Shown: positions 37,901-48,313 of the stretch, one piece after another
How the letters are laid out: each line of letters opens with the position of its first letter
Position numbering within the stretch: position 1 is the stretch's first letter
Source: Vitis vinifera
Taxonomy: Eukaryota > Streptophyta > Magnoliopsida > Vitales > Vitaceae
Assembly (NCBI RefSeq): GCF_030704535.1
Contig: NC_081811.1
Span: forward strand, 3,426,501 to 3,490,500
Length of the DNA: 64,000 nt
Direction of reading: 5' to 3'
The notes under the pieces: model-generated
The model's database searches: none
What the model saw: the letters and a program-made list of their open reading frames with translations, nothing else
Told to the model about the DNA's origin: nothing
Position numbers and translations under genes: made by a program

Positions 37901-40900
37901 TCAAAGACAAGCAATCTTGTCGCAGGTCACTTGTTCTAAATTGAGGCCACTGAGTCGAACAAATCTATGTCAATCAATAAATACGCCAGTGTCATTTTAT
38001 TTTATTTTATTTTTGATAGGCACAATGAATGGTGGAGTCATTGTTACACAGTGAATGGTGTTATATACACAAATACCTCCTAGTTAATCGAATGAAATGG
38101 TATGACAAATTTTATTTTATTTCTTATAACCGAGGAACCTTCCATGGCCAAGCCCTTAGGACTCTCCATGGGGACCCAAACCTCGGGGTGCTAACCACCC
38201 CACGACAACCAACACCAAGTAAATTCAAGGTATCATCAGTGACAACATTTGAACCCAAGACCATGTGCCACTTACTGGGACTGCACTTCCTAGTGTTCGC
38301 CCTGACCAACTGGGCTACCCTAGCAGGTGACAGATTTATTAATAACTCTACAAACCCAATAGCCATCTCCTGACTTCATAATACATTAGGATGTAACTAG
38401 TGTAACTTTTTCTCTCTCTAAGTTGATCAATTTTCCAAGTCACATCAAAGATAACATGGTTAAAGGGTGGAGCAGAAAGAAGTTTGACACTTGGAAAGTA
38501 ATGGTGTGACATCCAAAATAATACAAAGATTAATGTATATGAACAGTGAGTTGACTGATTTACCTTTCTGACAAGAGCTTTGAATGGCCAATGTGATATC
38601 CAACCTCACCTCCCACTTCAGAATTACGAGCTTTTGCAACCATTCTGGCAACAGCAACAACAGCAAATCTCCTAGGTTGTGTGCACAATATGGGTGCCAT
38701 GTTTTCTTCCAGAAGAAACTGTGGAACTTGTGAGCTCTTCCCTTCATTGCCACATGAGCATGAAAATAATGCAAGTTAAATCATCTCAGTTAAGAAAAAA
38801 CTCTATCAATCCATATGGTGCAACGTGTATGATATGACAGCACAATAGAAGAAAGTAACAAATTCTCTTCCTTTTTTTTTCTGTTACAATTGCATAAGTC
38901 AAGAAAAAATGTTTACTTTTTATCTTATAACTTTTATTTCGAATGAAAAGGACAGTAATCAAACCTAGAACTAAATGGGATTTTCAACCACAGAAATAAC
39001 TTAAAATAGAGAACCAACAAAGTTCCTAATAAAAACAATAGAATTTGATTATCAATAGACTTTACTATGATGCATGATATGGCATCCATGAGTAAAAAGT
39101 TGGCAAAAAAATCATTCACAACAACTAAAATGCAACCAACTTCTAGATATTCCAAGCAGCTAAGGAGTTAGACAAAAACCTTAAAAAATGCTCAACCTAG
39201 TCTTGCGCTCAGGGCCAAAACAAGCTGGAACCAAACACAACCACCAAGACAAACACAAACCAACCCAAATAAACCCCCTTCCTCCCCCTTCTTCTCCAGG
39301 CAACCCTCCAAAGATGAAAAATTTGGCAGCAAATCAAAATGCCATGGAAGTAGAATAATCCACTGATAAAGACCATGAAACATTTAATGGCAGTTTGTTC
39401 TACTTTCTGTTCATATCTAAATATTTCTTTTTATTATACATGATTATGGCCCCTCTGATCCAAAAGAATTGACAAGCATGACCTCCTCCAATATTTTGCA
39501 CTATGTTACACTATCGATAGAGGAACTTGATATGCAAGATGGAGACTAGTGGTGGCAGAAGAAAGGACCGAGCAAGGCAACGAAAGGAAATTTCCATGGA
39601 AACAATAGAGTTTGATGATCAGCAAAACATTACTATAATGCACAATTTGAAATCCACAAGCAAACAATTGGCAAAATAATAAATGCATAGCTTTTGTCTA
39701 CTTCAGATCGTTATGGAGCTATGCAAAAGCTTCAAGACTACAAACATTCCATGCTCAGGGCAACCAGTTGGTTCCAAACCAAACCCCCACTACCACCAAC
39801 ACAAACATTTTCATAAATCTTTCATTCCTATTAATATAAAAGAAATGGTACTTGTAACAGAAGACTATACCACCATGTCTAGTGGCACTTTTGCCCATAT
39901 AACAGCATATTTCTTCTTTTTATGTGATCATGGCCCTTTTCATCCAAAAAAGAATAATTAAATAGGACCCACCTACACAAAAGGAGGAAAAAAATCCAAA
40001 AGAGGGAAGTATGATGGTTTTTATTTTGGCATATATATATATATAGGCACTCTTGATTCTAAATATGTATCCGTAGTAAATCCAATTTTCAAGAAAAATA
40101 TTGGAGTTACATGCTTCTTTAATATATTTTTATTTTTGACATCTCTTTGCTTTTAACATTCATTTACTTGGTCTCAGTTTGCCAATTTAAAATAAAGAAT
40201 CCATATTGAAAGTTAAAACCACAGAAGTAGAGAACTAATAGACAGGAGATTTTACATTTTCTGTTTTTCACCTCTAACTAAACCTGAACAACAAAGACTC
40301 AATTTTAACATTTGTTATTGAACCTGAGAAATTAGTCGTCATGATGCAGATTTGATTAAAATTAATCTTTTTAATTTTTTAAGGAAATTCATAATAGCTT
40401 CAATTGTTTCCTTTGTGCTTTTCATCCAAATCAGTTGTTTTGAGGTGTATTATTAAAAATTTGATTCTTGCCACCACCATAACCTATAGAACTAATTGTT
40501 TTTGTTTTTTTATCCAACCTTTATGTCAAATGTACAACAGTCCCACAGATTCCTAGTTCTAACATAATGTTGGTTGAATTGCAGAAAATGGAGAAAACTT
40601 TAGAAATGATAATTAAAATTCTAAGTATCATGCCCTCCGCTGTTTTTGTTTTTGAAACTTGAAAACTCCCATCAACTAGACCAAACAGTTGTCTTAGGCT
40701 CAACAGAATACAGCCTACAGCTTATAATTTTCATCTGAATTAATGAAATATTCAAATATCTGAGGAACAAAAAAATTTTTATTTCCTTTTTTTCTTTTTA
40801 CCAGCAGAAAATGCAAAGCAGAGTGGACTCAAATTCCTCACCACCACTTTGGAACTAAAACCCTAGCTCACACATTCATGAGAAACAATACCAGCAATAT

Positions 40901-41590
40901 ACACCTGGTTTCAGTAGAAAAAACAACAACAAAGACCAAAAAAAAAAAGAAAATTGGAACCTCGTATCTTTCATTGCTTTTGTTCATTAGCAGTTCATCA
41001 TCCTTGACAACAGGACATGAATGATTTCAAATATTTCAATTCATTCTCGTTGTCCTTATTTTTCAACACAGCCTTAACCAGAGAAGGGGACTATTCAGAG
41101 TATTTAGCTAAGTTCAATTTCTTGATCAGTGTAAAATTCCAAATTTCTTTTCTTATTCCCTTCATTTCCTCAGCTTTCTGCGCAATTAAACTGAGCCCTA
41201 AAAAGAAAGGAGATTACTATTTATACTATGCTCGGTTTCCCTAATGCCCGAGAACCAAACAGAATATGAAGCAAAATTCCAAAAATCGTCTCATTTTCCT
41301 TTGCTCGCTTTCATCACAAAAACGAAGGAACCAGCAATGGGAACCGAACTCCAACCACAATCAGAAAGAATCACACTCAAACTCAAAACTCCAAGACAAT
41401 CAAACAACTAAAACTCAAACTATTTGCCCGTTTTGAGTATCGAATTACCGCAGCCAGTTTCGCCGACGATGAGAGTGACGCGATTCTCCATAATCTTCTC
41501 CACGATCTTCTTCCTCAAAGCCATTACCGGGAGGGTCGAGAAATCGGCCGAATAATCCGAAGACTCGCACGACGAAGACGATTCCGCCAT
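22996..41590 (-). CDS. DExH8: DEAH-box RNA helicase with CCCH zinc fingers (DExH8 type)
   Basis: There are fourteen minus-strand exons: 41590-41449, 38741-38564, 36453-36280, 36067-35920, 32322-32011, 28190-28044, 27969-27789, 26196-25916, 25821-25699, 25593-25443, 25288-25035, 24957-24772, 24259-23729 and 23211-22996. Together they give 3024 bases, 1007 residues. All introns are GT/AG and the frame is continuous. Helicase motifs are I GETGCGKS (43-50), II DEVH (138-141), III SAT (170-172), V ATNIAES (322-328) and VI QRRGRTGR (370-377). Two CCCH fingers follow: C722-x7-C730-x5-C736-x3-H740 and C752-x8-C761-x5-C767-x3-H771. The architecture and length match Arabidopsis AT2G47680 (DExH8). It is expected to be an NTP-dependent RNA helicase acting on mRNA or RNP; substrate unknown. 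The N-terminus MAESSSSCESSDYSADFSTLP leads straight to motif I, supporting the start. The second finger is split by intron 12. Confidence 0.92.
28447..28606. mobile_element. MITE with about 35-base terminal inverted repeats (DExH8 intron 5)
   Basis: The left end ccacc(t)n..aacacatttttaccacctgct mirrors the right end agcaggtggtaaaaaatgtggtt..aggtgg. The element is about 160 bases with no ORF. It lies in the intron between exons 5 and 6 of the helicase gene. Confidence 0.75.
29390..29825. repeat. Three or more tandem repeats, unit about 135-147 bases (DExH8 intron 5)
   Basis: Units share (t)ccaaacaagaaggcacca (about 29486, 29632 and 29761), a ttttcaa(g/a)agagcacc block, caaacaaatca(c/g), agcccatttgata and a 'ttagcctctt..agt' block. 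A partial unit precedes them from about 29390. Divergence between units is moderate. Confidence 0.65.
30330..31345 (+). mobile_element. LINE remnant, ORF2 C-terminal end (DExH8 intron 5, antisense)
   Basis: Plus-strand frames broken by stops and shifts contain LINE landmarks in the usual order: a 'LWRRVI.GEF' stretch (about 30425), then 'DILLGWHGSFV' (about 31030) and 'LFWCMWKERDEGF' (about 31095-31130), typical of the zf-RVT region and tail of plant L1-type ORF2. The 3' end has ttattataggtgcatttaataaa and ttgcctatca near 31375. Confidence 0.65.
31441..31740 (-). mobile_element. LINE 3' end, minus strand
   Basis: A T-run (about 31440-31455) followed by gataggtaaa is the reverse complement of the TTTACCTATCAAAA poly-A tail seen on other LINEs here. 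The upstream minus-strand frame (31690-31378) has the hydrophobic tail typical of the end of these ORF2s. It lies tail to tail with the remnant ending near 31345. Confidence 0.5.
33371..33755. repeat. Direct duplication, period about 221 bases (DExH8 intron 4)
   Basis: Copies at 33371-33535 and 33592-33755 share cacttga(g/a)..ccc..agtgttccca, accttggttttctat variants, aacttcttttcctaa(t/c)c, acctaaggttttt(c)gtgtc and tattaaa(a)gggaaaa. The sequence is divergent and non-coding. Confidence 0.65.
34495..35060 (+). mobile_element. LINE remnant, ORF2 C-terminal end (DExH8 intron 4)
   Basis: Plus-strand frames contain a 'WHGSFVGKKRIKAWRAA' stretch near 34520-34570 and 'LFWTIWKEMNKRAFENI' near 34580-34635, the conserved zf-RVT/tail signature of plant LINE ORF2. 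It degrades into a pyrimidine-rich 3' part by about 35060. It has internal stops. Antisense to the helicase gene. Confidence 0.65.
35200..35345 (-). mobile_element. Short LINE-type 3' end
   Basis: A T-rich run followed by caataggtacaataaag and later a 'tatacaagaagcatacaaagagcac' type block (35315-35340), which resembles the reverse of plant LINE 3' ends. It is short and no coding part is recognisable. Confidence 0.3.
35357..35782. repeat. Tandem duplication, 213-base unit (DExH8 intron 4)
   Basis: Copies starting at 35357 (acattcacctctactcctgc) and 35570 (acatccatctctactccagc) align over their full length, both ending near atatttatgtttgaaaa. They share caccaagtcaaattcagtg and accagaacaaggtgat. 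High identity suggests a recent event. Confidence 0.8.
36980..37570 (+). mobile_element. Ty3/Gypsy chromovirus 3' fragment (DExH8 intron 2)
   Basis: Near 37295-37365 the plus strand reads a chromodomain end (EYLVKWKGLP.S.ASWE.A..LW type, here KYLVKWKGLPKSKASWEL), the signature of chromoviruses downstream of integrase. Shortly after, at about 37397, tgtcacagccactcccaatt looks like the start of the 3' LTR, with a 'ttccaaacaactctagaata' block following. The rest of the element is missing. Orientation is antisense to the helicase gene. Confidence 0.6.
38114..38327 (-). mobile_element. tRNA-derived SINE (DExH8 intron 2)
   Basis: Read on the minus strand, it starts near 38325 with an A-box-like TAGCCCAGTTGG and has a B-box-like GGTTCAAAT about 60 bases later: an internal RNA polymerase III promoter. 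Flanks at 38103-38113 and 38328-38338 read tgaca(a/g)attt(a), an imperfect target-site duplication. Its structure differs from the SINE family at 56.2 and 60.6 kb. Confidence 0.65.
39010..39965. repeat. Divergent duplication, offset about 580 bases (DExH8 intron 1)
   Basis: Segments 39015-39480 and 39595-39960 share, in order, aacaatagaatttgat, ttggcaaaa, a 'cagggc(c)aa..ccaaac' block, accaccaa..acaaacac and atgatcatggcccctttgatccaaaa (variants of each). The copies are diverged and interrupted by small indels. No coding content. Confidence 0.5.
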
Positions 41591-41794
41591 TGCGCAAACT
41601 CAAAACCCTCTCTTCTTCACTGAAGTAAACTGAAGAACGAAATAGACTCTTCCGAGTTGTCTTCTAAATGCAGCATGGATTCTTTAAATGATAAAATCTC
41701 CTACACCCGTCGCAAAGGTACGCTTTTGCGCCAGCCTAACATGTTCTCCAAAGAAGGATACTTCGAACTTAGGCATGCAGTGACCTAGGATTTC

Positions 41795-41806
41795 TGACAC
41801 GTGTCA
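41795..41806. promoter_or_regulatory. Palindromic G-box upstream of DExH8
   Basis: TGACACGTGTCA is a perfect 12-base palindrome with a CACGTG core. It lies 205 bases upstream of the helicase ATG, in a GC-richer stretch that also has ttacgtgttcg near 41868. This is the kind of site bound by bZIP and bHLH factors. Confidence 0.45.
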
Positions 41807-42201
41807 AAATGGCATGGGGGAAATGAAATACAGCCAGCGTCATTTTCTTCGCGCTCTTCCGTTGCTTACGTGTTCGCGCGGCGTCAGAGGGGTGTCAAAT
41901 AGATTACTTCCGGCACAAGTTTACGAACAAAGTTGCCTGGTACCGTCTTCGATGGGGATGTCTTGATAGAGGAATTTTGAGTCAAATTGGACCAGTGAAC
42001 TTATTGATGGTCAAAGTTATCCCTTATATTACGTATTATCTTTAATAAAAAAAATTAATAATTATTTTATATAATAACTTAAAATTTGTATTTTATAAAC
42101 TGAAATATTTATTTTATAATTTTTTTATATAAATATATAAAAATACACCTTTTTTTCCTTTTATAAATAACATTAAATAAATGTTTTTATGAAAAACTTA
42201 G

Positions 42202-42521
42202 GTTATATTTGGTCTCTCGAAAGTATAAAGAAAAAAAATATAAAGAAAAATAGTTTTCTTATATTTGGTTTCATTATCAATTTTTTTAAAAAAAATTAAA
42301 TATAATTAAAATTAGTTAAAAATTTATATATTTTAAAATTATTTAATCTTTATGTAATTAATGAAATTAAGTGAAATAAGTTTGAAGAAATATATAAAAA
42401 TAATTTATTAATTTTAAATTTATTTTTTATTTTCATTCATTTTTTTATTTCCTTCCACTTTTCCTTTTTATTTTATTTTCCTCGCATTTTCCTTCAAATT
42501 TTTACGGAAACCAAATATAGC
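42202..42521 (+). mobile_element. MITE, family B (best copy)
   Basis: The left end gttatatttggt (42202-42213) mirrors the right end accaaatatagc (42510-42521), 11 of 12 bases. The interior is AT-rich with no ORF. Related fragments occur at about 2.1-2.3, 6.9 and 50.2-50.4 kb. The remaining DNA from 41960 to 42860 is AT-rich with no gene. Confidence 0.6.
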
Positions 42522-42860
42522 ATTAACAATTAAAAAAAAACCTAATTTTATCTAATTAAATAAATAAGTCAATGTAATTACTATAATTAGGTTAGAAATA
42601 ATGAAGGGAAAAGTGAGATTTGATTCATTAATATGAAAATATATGATAAAAAAACTTTAAATTTTTTTAAATTAGTATTATCTTCATCTATTTAAAAATA
42701 ATTTGAAATACATGTATTTTTTATTTCCTAAAATTTTAAGACGAAATATTGTCAAACAAGCCTCATTTAATCATAATTACTAATTCAAAAAAGTAATAAG
42801 GTTGCTTAATAAATAATAAATAATAAAATTAATAATATATAATTAATTTAATTATGATTT

Positions 42861-45800
42861 TGTGGACCCCGCATTTCGGCTCAATGCGTTTCCCACTCGA
42901 TGGCGAGTTCGATTTTAATTTTGAAAAATGATTTTTATTGATTAAGAAAAAATGACTTGGAGTCGTCACTTATTTTTGTTTTATTTTTAAAGGGTAAACA
43001 AAATAAGAAATAAAAACTCTAAGTGTGACTCCTTATTTTGGAAAATGTGGTCTGTGAAAAACCGGATCGGGTTCGGGGGTCAGGTTACTCATCGGGAAGG
43101 TACGGTAAAGACCGTAGCACCCCTCTAAGCCCCTAAAGTCGGGTCTCTACTAATAAAATTAAGCAATCATGGCAATTGATGAGGAAAACAATGAATACCC
43201 GAAACTATCATGCACATAGGAGAATCAAAACATGTATATGGAAATACCAGAATGAGAATAGATACGTACCTGGGTGACGAGCCACAATGCGCTTATCAAA
43301 AAGTGATATTAGTGCACAATTAAAGAATAATTTCAAGCATGTCATAGGGCATAATAGAAACAATCATGCATGACAACTAAATCAATCAGTTATAAAGTCG
43401 CATATGTCGGGCTCCCACCAATACCCATTTATTTTGCATGGACCAAATCCGTAAATTCCATTATTCAGAATTACAAAATTTGATTATTTGCTTATTTCAA
43501 AACATTTTTAAAACAGGGGAGCAGAAGATTGTTTTGAAGACCATAATGGAATTAAGTTATTTGAGATAAAATTGGACTTTTGAAATTTAATTGAAAAATT
43601 GGAATCTCGAAGATCACTAGAAAATTGGAGTTTTAGAGTTTATTTGAAGATCAGACTCTTAGAGGTTGAATGTGAGAATGTGAATTTTTAGAAAACTGAA
43701 TTTGAAAGAGGTTGGAATTTTGAAAACGATTTGAAGGTTCGGGATTTTAAGGAAAGAATAAGTTGCAAAAATTGAGACTTTGGGAGTTGAATTTTGAAAG
43801 AGATCAGAACCATAAGTTAATTGAGAAGTAGAAATTATGAAAGTTGATTTATGAAAATTGGAAATCTCGAAAATCATTTGAAGACGGACTTTTTAGAAAT
43901 GAACAAATAAAATGGTAATAAAAATAATGGTGATAACAAATGAGTGACTGGGTAAATACGGTAATCAGAACATTAGGAACTGAAAATTAAGTTTGAAGAT
44001 AGGACACTTGGAATTTTAGATAGCTAAATTTAGAAATCGGAATTTTGAAGAATTAGACTTTAATGATTGAGATTTTTAAGAGAAATAAATGGGTAAATAT
44101 GGAACAATGTTATTAATTAATCGAAACGATATTTGGACGGATGAATAGTTAATAGTGAGGTTTGTGAGATTAAAAATTAAATTGGAAAATCGGATTTTGA
44201 CGAAAGTGATATTTGAACGGATGAAAGTGAATAGTGGGATTTTGAAAATTAAGTTTGAAAGTCGGATCTTTGAATAATTGAACTTTAATTATTGGAATTT
44301 TTAGAAGAAATAAATAAGTAAACGTGGAATTTATAATAATGATTACAAAAATGACATTTAAATGAATAAAAGTGAATAGTGGAATTTTTTAGGGTTTGAG
44401 AATTAAGTCAGGACATTAGGTTTTTGAAGAGTTGGACCTTAAAGGAATAATAAAAAAACACAGGGGATGAGGATTCTAGTTAACGAAAATAACATTTAGG
44501 CGATTAATAGAATTTCTAAGGTTGAAAGTTAAATTGAGGCTTTTGAAATATCGGACTTTAAATAAATAGGGATGATGGTTCTAATTGATAAAAAGGAAAT
44601 TTAAATGAATTGGTGAAAGATTAAATTAGGATTGAAAAATTAAATTTAAAAAATATGGAGTGTTTGAAGGATTAGAATTAAGTTTTAGCGAATGAGATTT
44701 TTAAAAGGTGATAAATAGATGCATACGAAATAATAATAATAATTAATAATCATAATATTTAAGCTAGTGAAATCGAATAGTATAAATTTCGAAATAAAAA
44801 TACAATTAATAATTTGTCTTTAAGTTTGAGCTAACTAAATTGGTGAAGATAAAAAATAAAATAAAATAAGTAAAATGACAATGCATGAATAAGCTAACAA
44901 TTTATTAAAATTAAAGACTTAAAACTTGTTAGGATATGAAGTAACTAAATGGGCTCACTCATCATGGACTTGGGCCATGAGAGTGACTAACATAAGGAGC
45001 AAATGGGGCCTTCCCTCAGCAAGCTTGGGCTCCAACTTAAACTCAAAACTAAAGCCTTCATAGGCAAGCCCAAAACCAACATAGGATAAGCCTAAAACCT
45101 ATCTCCATCACATAATTGGGTCTAGTGCCCCAACTAAAGCCCAAGCCCGAGCTTCATCTTCCTCCCAGCTTATTCCCCCTCTCGCCTGGCTCCAGCATGA
45201 TCACCACCTCCCCGCGGCGGCAGCGGCGACGCCAGCCAGCACCAGCACCAGCTTCGAAAAAAATATTGGAATCCTCTTAAGCGCCAGAAAAACTCATTTC
45301 TCCTTAGCTTCTCATACAACTGCATCTATGGAATGGACTTGAGCTTTCACATGAGAGCCTCAGCCCAGATGACCAGTACGAGGTGCGGCATTCAACGTTT
45401 CGAAAAAAAAAAGAAACTTGACAGGAAAATAAGAGCATGAAAAAAACAGAGCATGTACATATATGTAAAAAAGAAAGCTGCCAAGCCTCACCCCGTTCCA
45501 CATATGTCTATATGAGGGGTTTGGGTGGAATCAGAAGAAAACATGGGCATGACATCTAAGAATAAATACAAAAGCAATGAAAAATCCAAACTCAGGACAT
45601 CCCAAAACAGAAAAATAGAGTGCACAAGCGGTCTTCAAATGTCAAAGGAATCCACAAGTGATTAGAAACAAGGGAGGATAGTTCAAAATAGGGGAAGCAA
45701 AACAGACTAAAAACTAAAAAAAAAACCATACCTGGACCAAGAGAAACTAGCTGAATGGATCTTCTGATCCCTTTTAGCTTACTCCCCTTCTCCCTCAAAT

Positions 45801-46083
45801 TTTTCTTTTCCAGCCGCTCTCCTGGGATCCCCCGTCAGCTTTTTATCTCCTCTTCTTTCCCTCTGTTTGTGTCTTCCTCAGCAAGCCATCCTCGGCTCCA
45901 CTGCTCTTCTCGTCAGCCAGGATGGAGTCTCTGACCATCAACATGGCCTGTGGCATGCCCATGCAGCTGATTTCCCGGGCGTAGGGAAAAGGGGGCCCCC
46001 CACTTATCCCCGATGTTGCCCAGCTCCTCTAATGCTATCTCAAAAAAACTCAGATCTCTTGGCTCCCCAAATGGGGGTCTACA
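42861..46083 (+). mobile_element. 3.2 kb solo LTR, family C (copy 2)
   Basis: It starts TGTGGACCCC and ends GGGGGTCTACA (TG..CA). The flanks gattt (42856-42860) and gattc (46084-46088) form a 5-base target-site duplication with one mismatch. The first 290 bases match the copies at 11.06-11.93 and 48.31 kb. The interior 43.5-44.8 kb is a degenerate array of short units (ttgaaaattggaattttgaa variants), and 45.1-45.9 kb is GC-richer. No gag, pol, primer-binding site or second LTR is seen inside, so a solo LTR or a non-autonomous derivative fits. Small ORFs within (for example 45867-46103) carry no known motif. Confidence 0.65.
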
Positions 46084-46664
46084 GATTCATTTATCTAATA
46101 TGAATATTTATTTATTTATTTATTTTTATACTATATATCAAAGTACAACCATATTATAAAACATTTTATATTTTAAAAACTCTTACAACAAAATTTATTT
46201 TTTATTGTATTAAACAATTATTAATATTATATAATAAATTAAATGTATTATTGATTTATTTATTATCAGTCATATGAATTTATTTTTAACTTATTAATAC
46301 TATAATATAAAAAAATCCAAATTCTTACTTTATAATGTTTCTAGAGAAAGAAAATTATCAAATTCCCAAAGAATAATAATAATAAAATATCTAAAAGGAA
46401 GTGAAACGTCTACATTGAGGAGTCTAGTTGTCAATTGATTTAGATGATATGGTAAGTAAATGAACATTTTTTGGAATAAATTGATAACTCATTAAAAAGT
46501 GCATGTATTTCAAATTATTTTAAATAAATAGATAATACTAATTTTTAATTTTTGAGGTCCTTTTTTCCATATATTTTCGTATTAGTAAATCAAATCTCAC
46601 TTTTTCCAATAATTAATGCATTTATTTTGATGAATAAAGTCATTGAAAATAACAATGTTACACT

Positions 46665-47683
46665 TAGGGCTTGTGAACTCGGTTTTTAATGAAATACGTT
46701 ATTTAGCTTATCCCAAATCCATTCTTGCTATGACCAAACTTTTTCGCTATAGTTAATTCCACCAAAAGATCTTTGTTAGTTGAGGGAAAAATCCACACGA
46801 ATCATATTTTTTGAAGGACGTGTCAATAGATAATTGAATTTGGTTAAACAATATGTGGTTGGTAAATGAGGATCGGTTTTTTAGTATTGTACATAATGTA
46901 TTATTAAATATTCAATATGATTCAATGAGATATAGTTTCGTTCAAGTAATGGATTCTAGTCAATTGAAATGATCTTCTTATCAATCAATATATCATTTCA
47001 TTTCCGCTAGTAAAGAGGATTCGAAATATCATACATTGATCAATCAAAAAGAGATTCGACAACTAAAATAAATATAAATTCTTATACAATAACTTCAACC
47101 TTGTCAACTAGTAACAAGAGAACGAAATATGGGTAAATACCAGTACTTATTATGGATAGAAAGATAGAAATCAAAACAAATAACTCTCATGGTTCAAAAT
47201 ATATAAAAAATAAGAGTTTGGCGCATTAAATAACTTGTATCCATAAAACATCAACGTGGTATAGATGATGAACAAATGTGAGTTAATATCATTCCAATTG
47301 TCATTACAAAACTAATTAGTATTTTTGGTTTTTTGTTGGTAATTATTCCAATAAGGACTATCATCTCCACCTCGTATGAACTATGAGATCACTCCAAGGG
47401 CGCCTTTGGCATCCAAGATGGTGGATCGATCATATAAGCTTATTGAATATGTGGAATGTATTAGCTGTCTGCTATCAAATTAGGTAATAAGGATCAAAGA
47501 AGGATAATACCAAATACTCGGATGAAAAATGGGGGAAAGCTCTTCGTGACTTTCCTATAGCTAAGTCCTCTAGAACCACAAAAATCCTTAGTTATGATGG
47601 GATTCCAACTCAATACCTTTTGAGATTTTGAGAAGAGTTGCTATTTGAATAGTAAGTACAAAGAAAGTTGTAAGTTGTGTTTG
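46665..47683 (+). pseudogene. Nuclear plastid DNA insertion (NUPT) with ycf2 and inverted-repeat spacer
   Basis: From about 46740 to 47090 one plus-strand frame reads as the N-terminal third of plastid ycf2 (short runs such as [22 protein letters not shown] and YHTLINQKEI), interrupted by stops at positions where ycf2 has Gly or Glu codons, as expected from G-to-A decay. From about 47360 to 47683 the sequence resembles the plastid inverted-repeat spacer near rps12/trnV-GAC (tatgaactatgagatcac, ggaaagctct, aaaatccttagttatgatggg). The two parts are far apart in plastid DNA, so the insert is rearranged or deleted. Assignment is by memory of plastid sequence. Confidence 0.75.
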
Positions 47684-48178
47684 ATAAAACTTAATATTTA
47701 TTATTTAATGATTTAAGTTGAATTATTTTTAAATTATCAATTTAAAACATATTACTTAATTTTTTACTTTTAGCTATTAAAATTGTTAGATAAAATTAAC
47801 TTAAAATTTATTTTAATTCATTGAATTGATATATTCACTCTTATTGATTTTAATTAATATTTATTCTTATTGGTTTTAACTCTTATTAATTTTTAATAAT
47901 GAATTTATTTATAAAATATCTATATTTAAAGTATTGTAAATATATAAAATAATCATAAAATATTTATTATAAAAAATGAGTCATAGTTATGGAATCATAA
48001 TCTTGAAATATATTTGTAGTGGACAAATGAGGTAAAAAGAAATCGAGATTAAACATAAATCAACTTAAAACAACCTAATAACTTAATTTAAGTTGTTAAG
48101 TAAATTTAACATATTTGATAAAATTACTTAATATTATAATTTAAAGTTAAAAATAATTTTAAGTATTAGTCAAATAGG
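47678..48178 (+). mobile_element. MITE-like element, family A (copy 2)
   Basis: It opens gtttgataaaacttaat followed by ttattatttaatgatttaa, like the copy at 1268. It ends near the direct neighbour that begins gtgttcggtgaaacttaat at about 48180. It follows directly on the plastid-derived DNA. Confidence 0.5.
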
Positions 48179-48313
48179 GTGTTCGGTGAAACTTAATATT
48201 TGGTACTTATTAACTTAAAGTAATTTTAAGTTAAGTTGTTCTTAAATTATTAACTTAAAACTTATTGTTTAATTTTCACTTTATCTTAAACGATAAATGG
48301 TATGTTTGTTAAA
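48179..48313 (+). mobile_element. MITE-like element, family A (copy 3, truncated)
   Basis: It begins gtgttcggtgaaacttaat and keeps the opening of family A (aacttaaagtaattttaagtt), then is cut off by the LTR that starts at 48314. Confidence 0.4.

Noticed and set aside
38124..38366. 80-codon minus-strand ORF with an 'ARVAQLVRA' start
   Set aside because: The frame is the translation of the tRNA-derived SINE. This peptide type is a well-known artefact of tRNA-like sequence.
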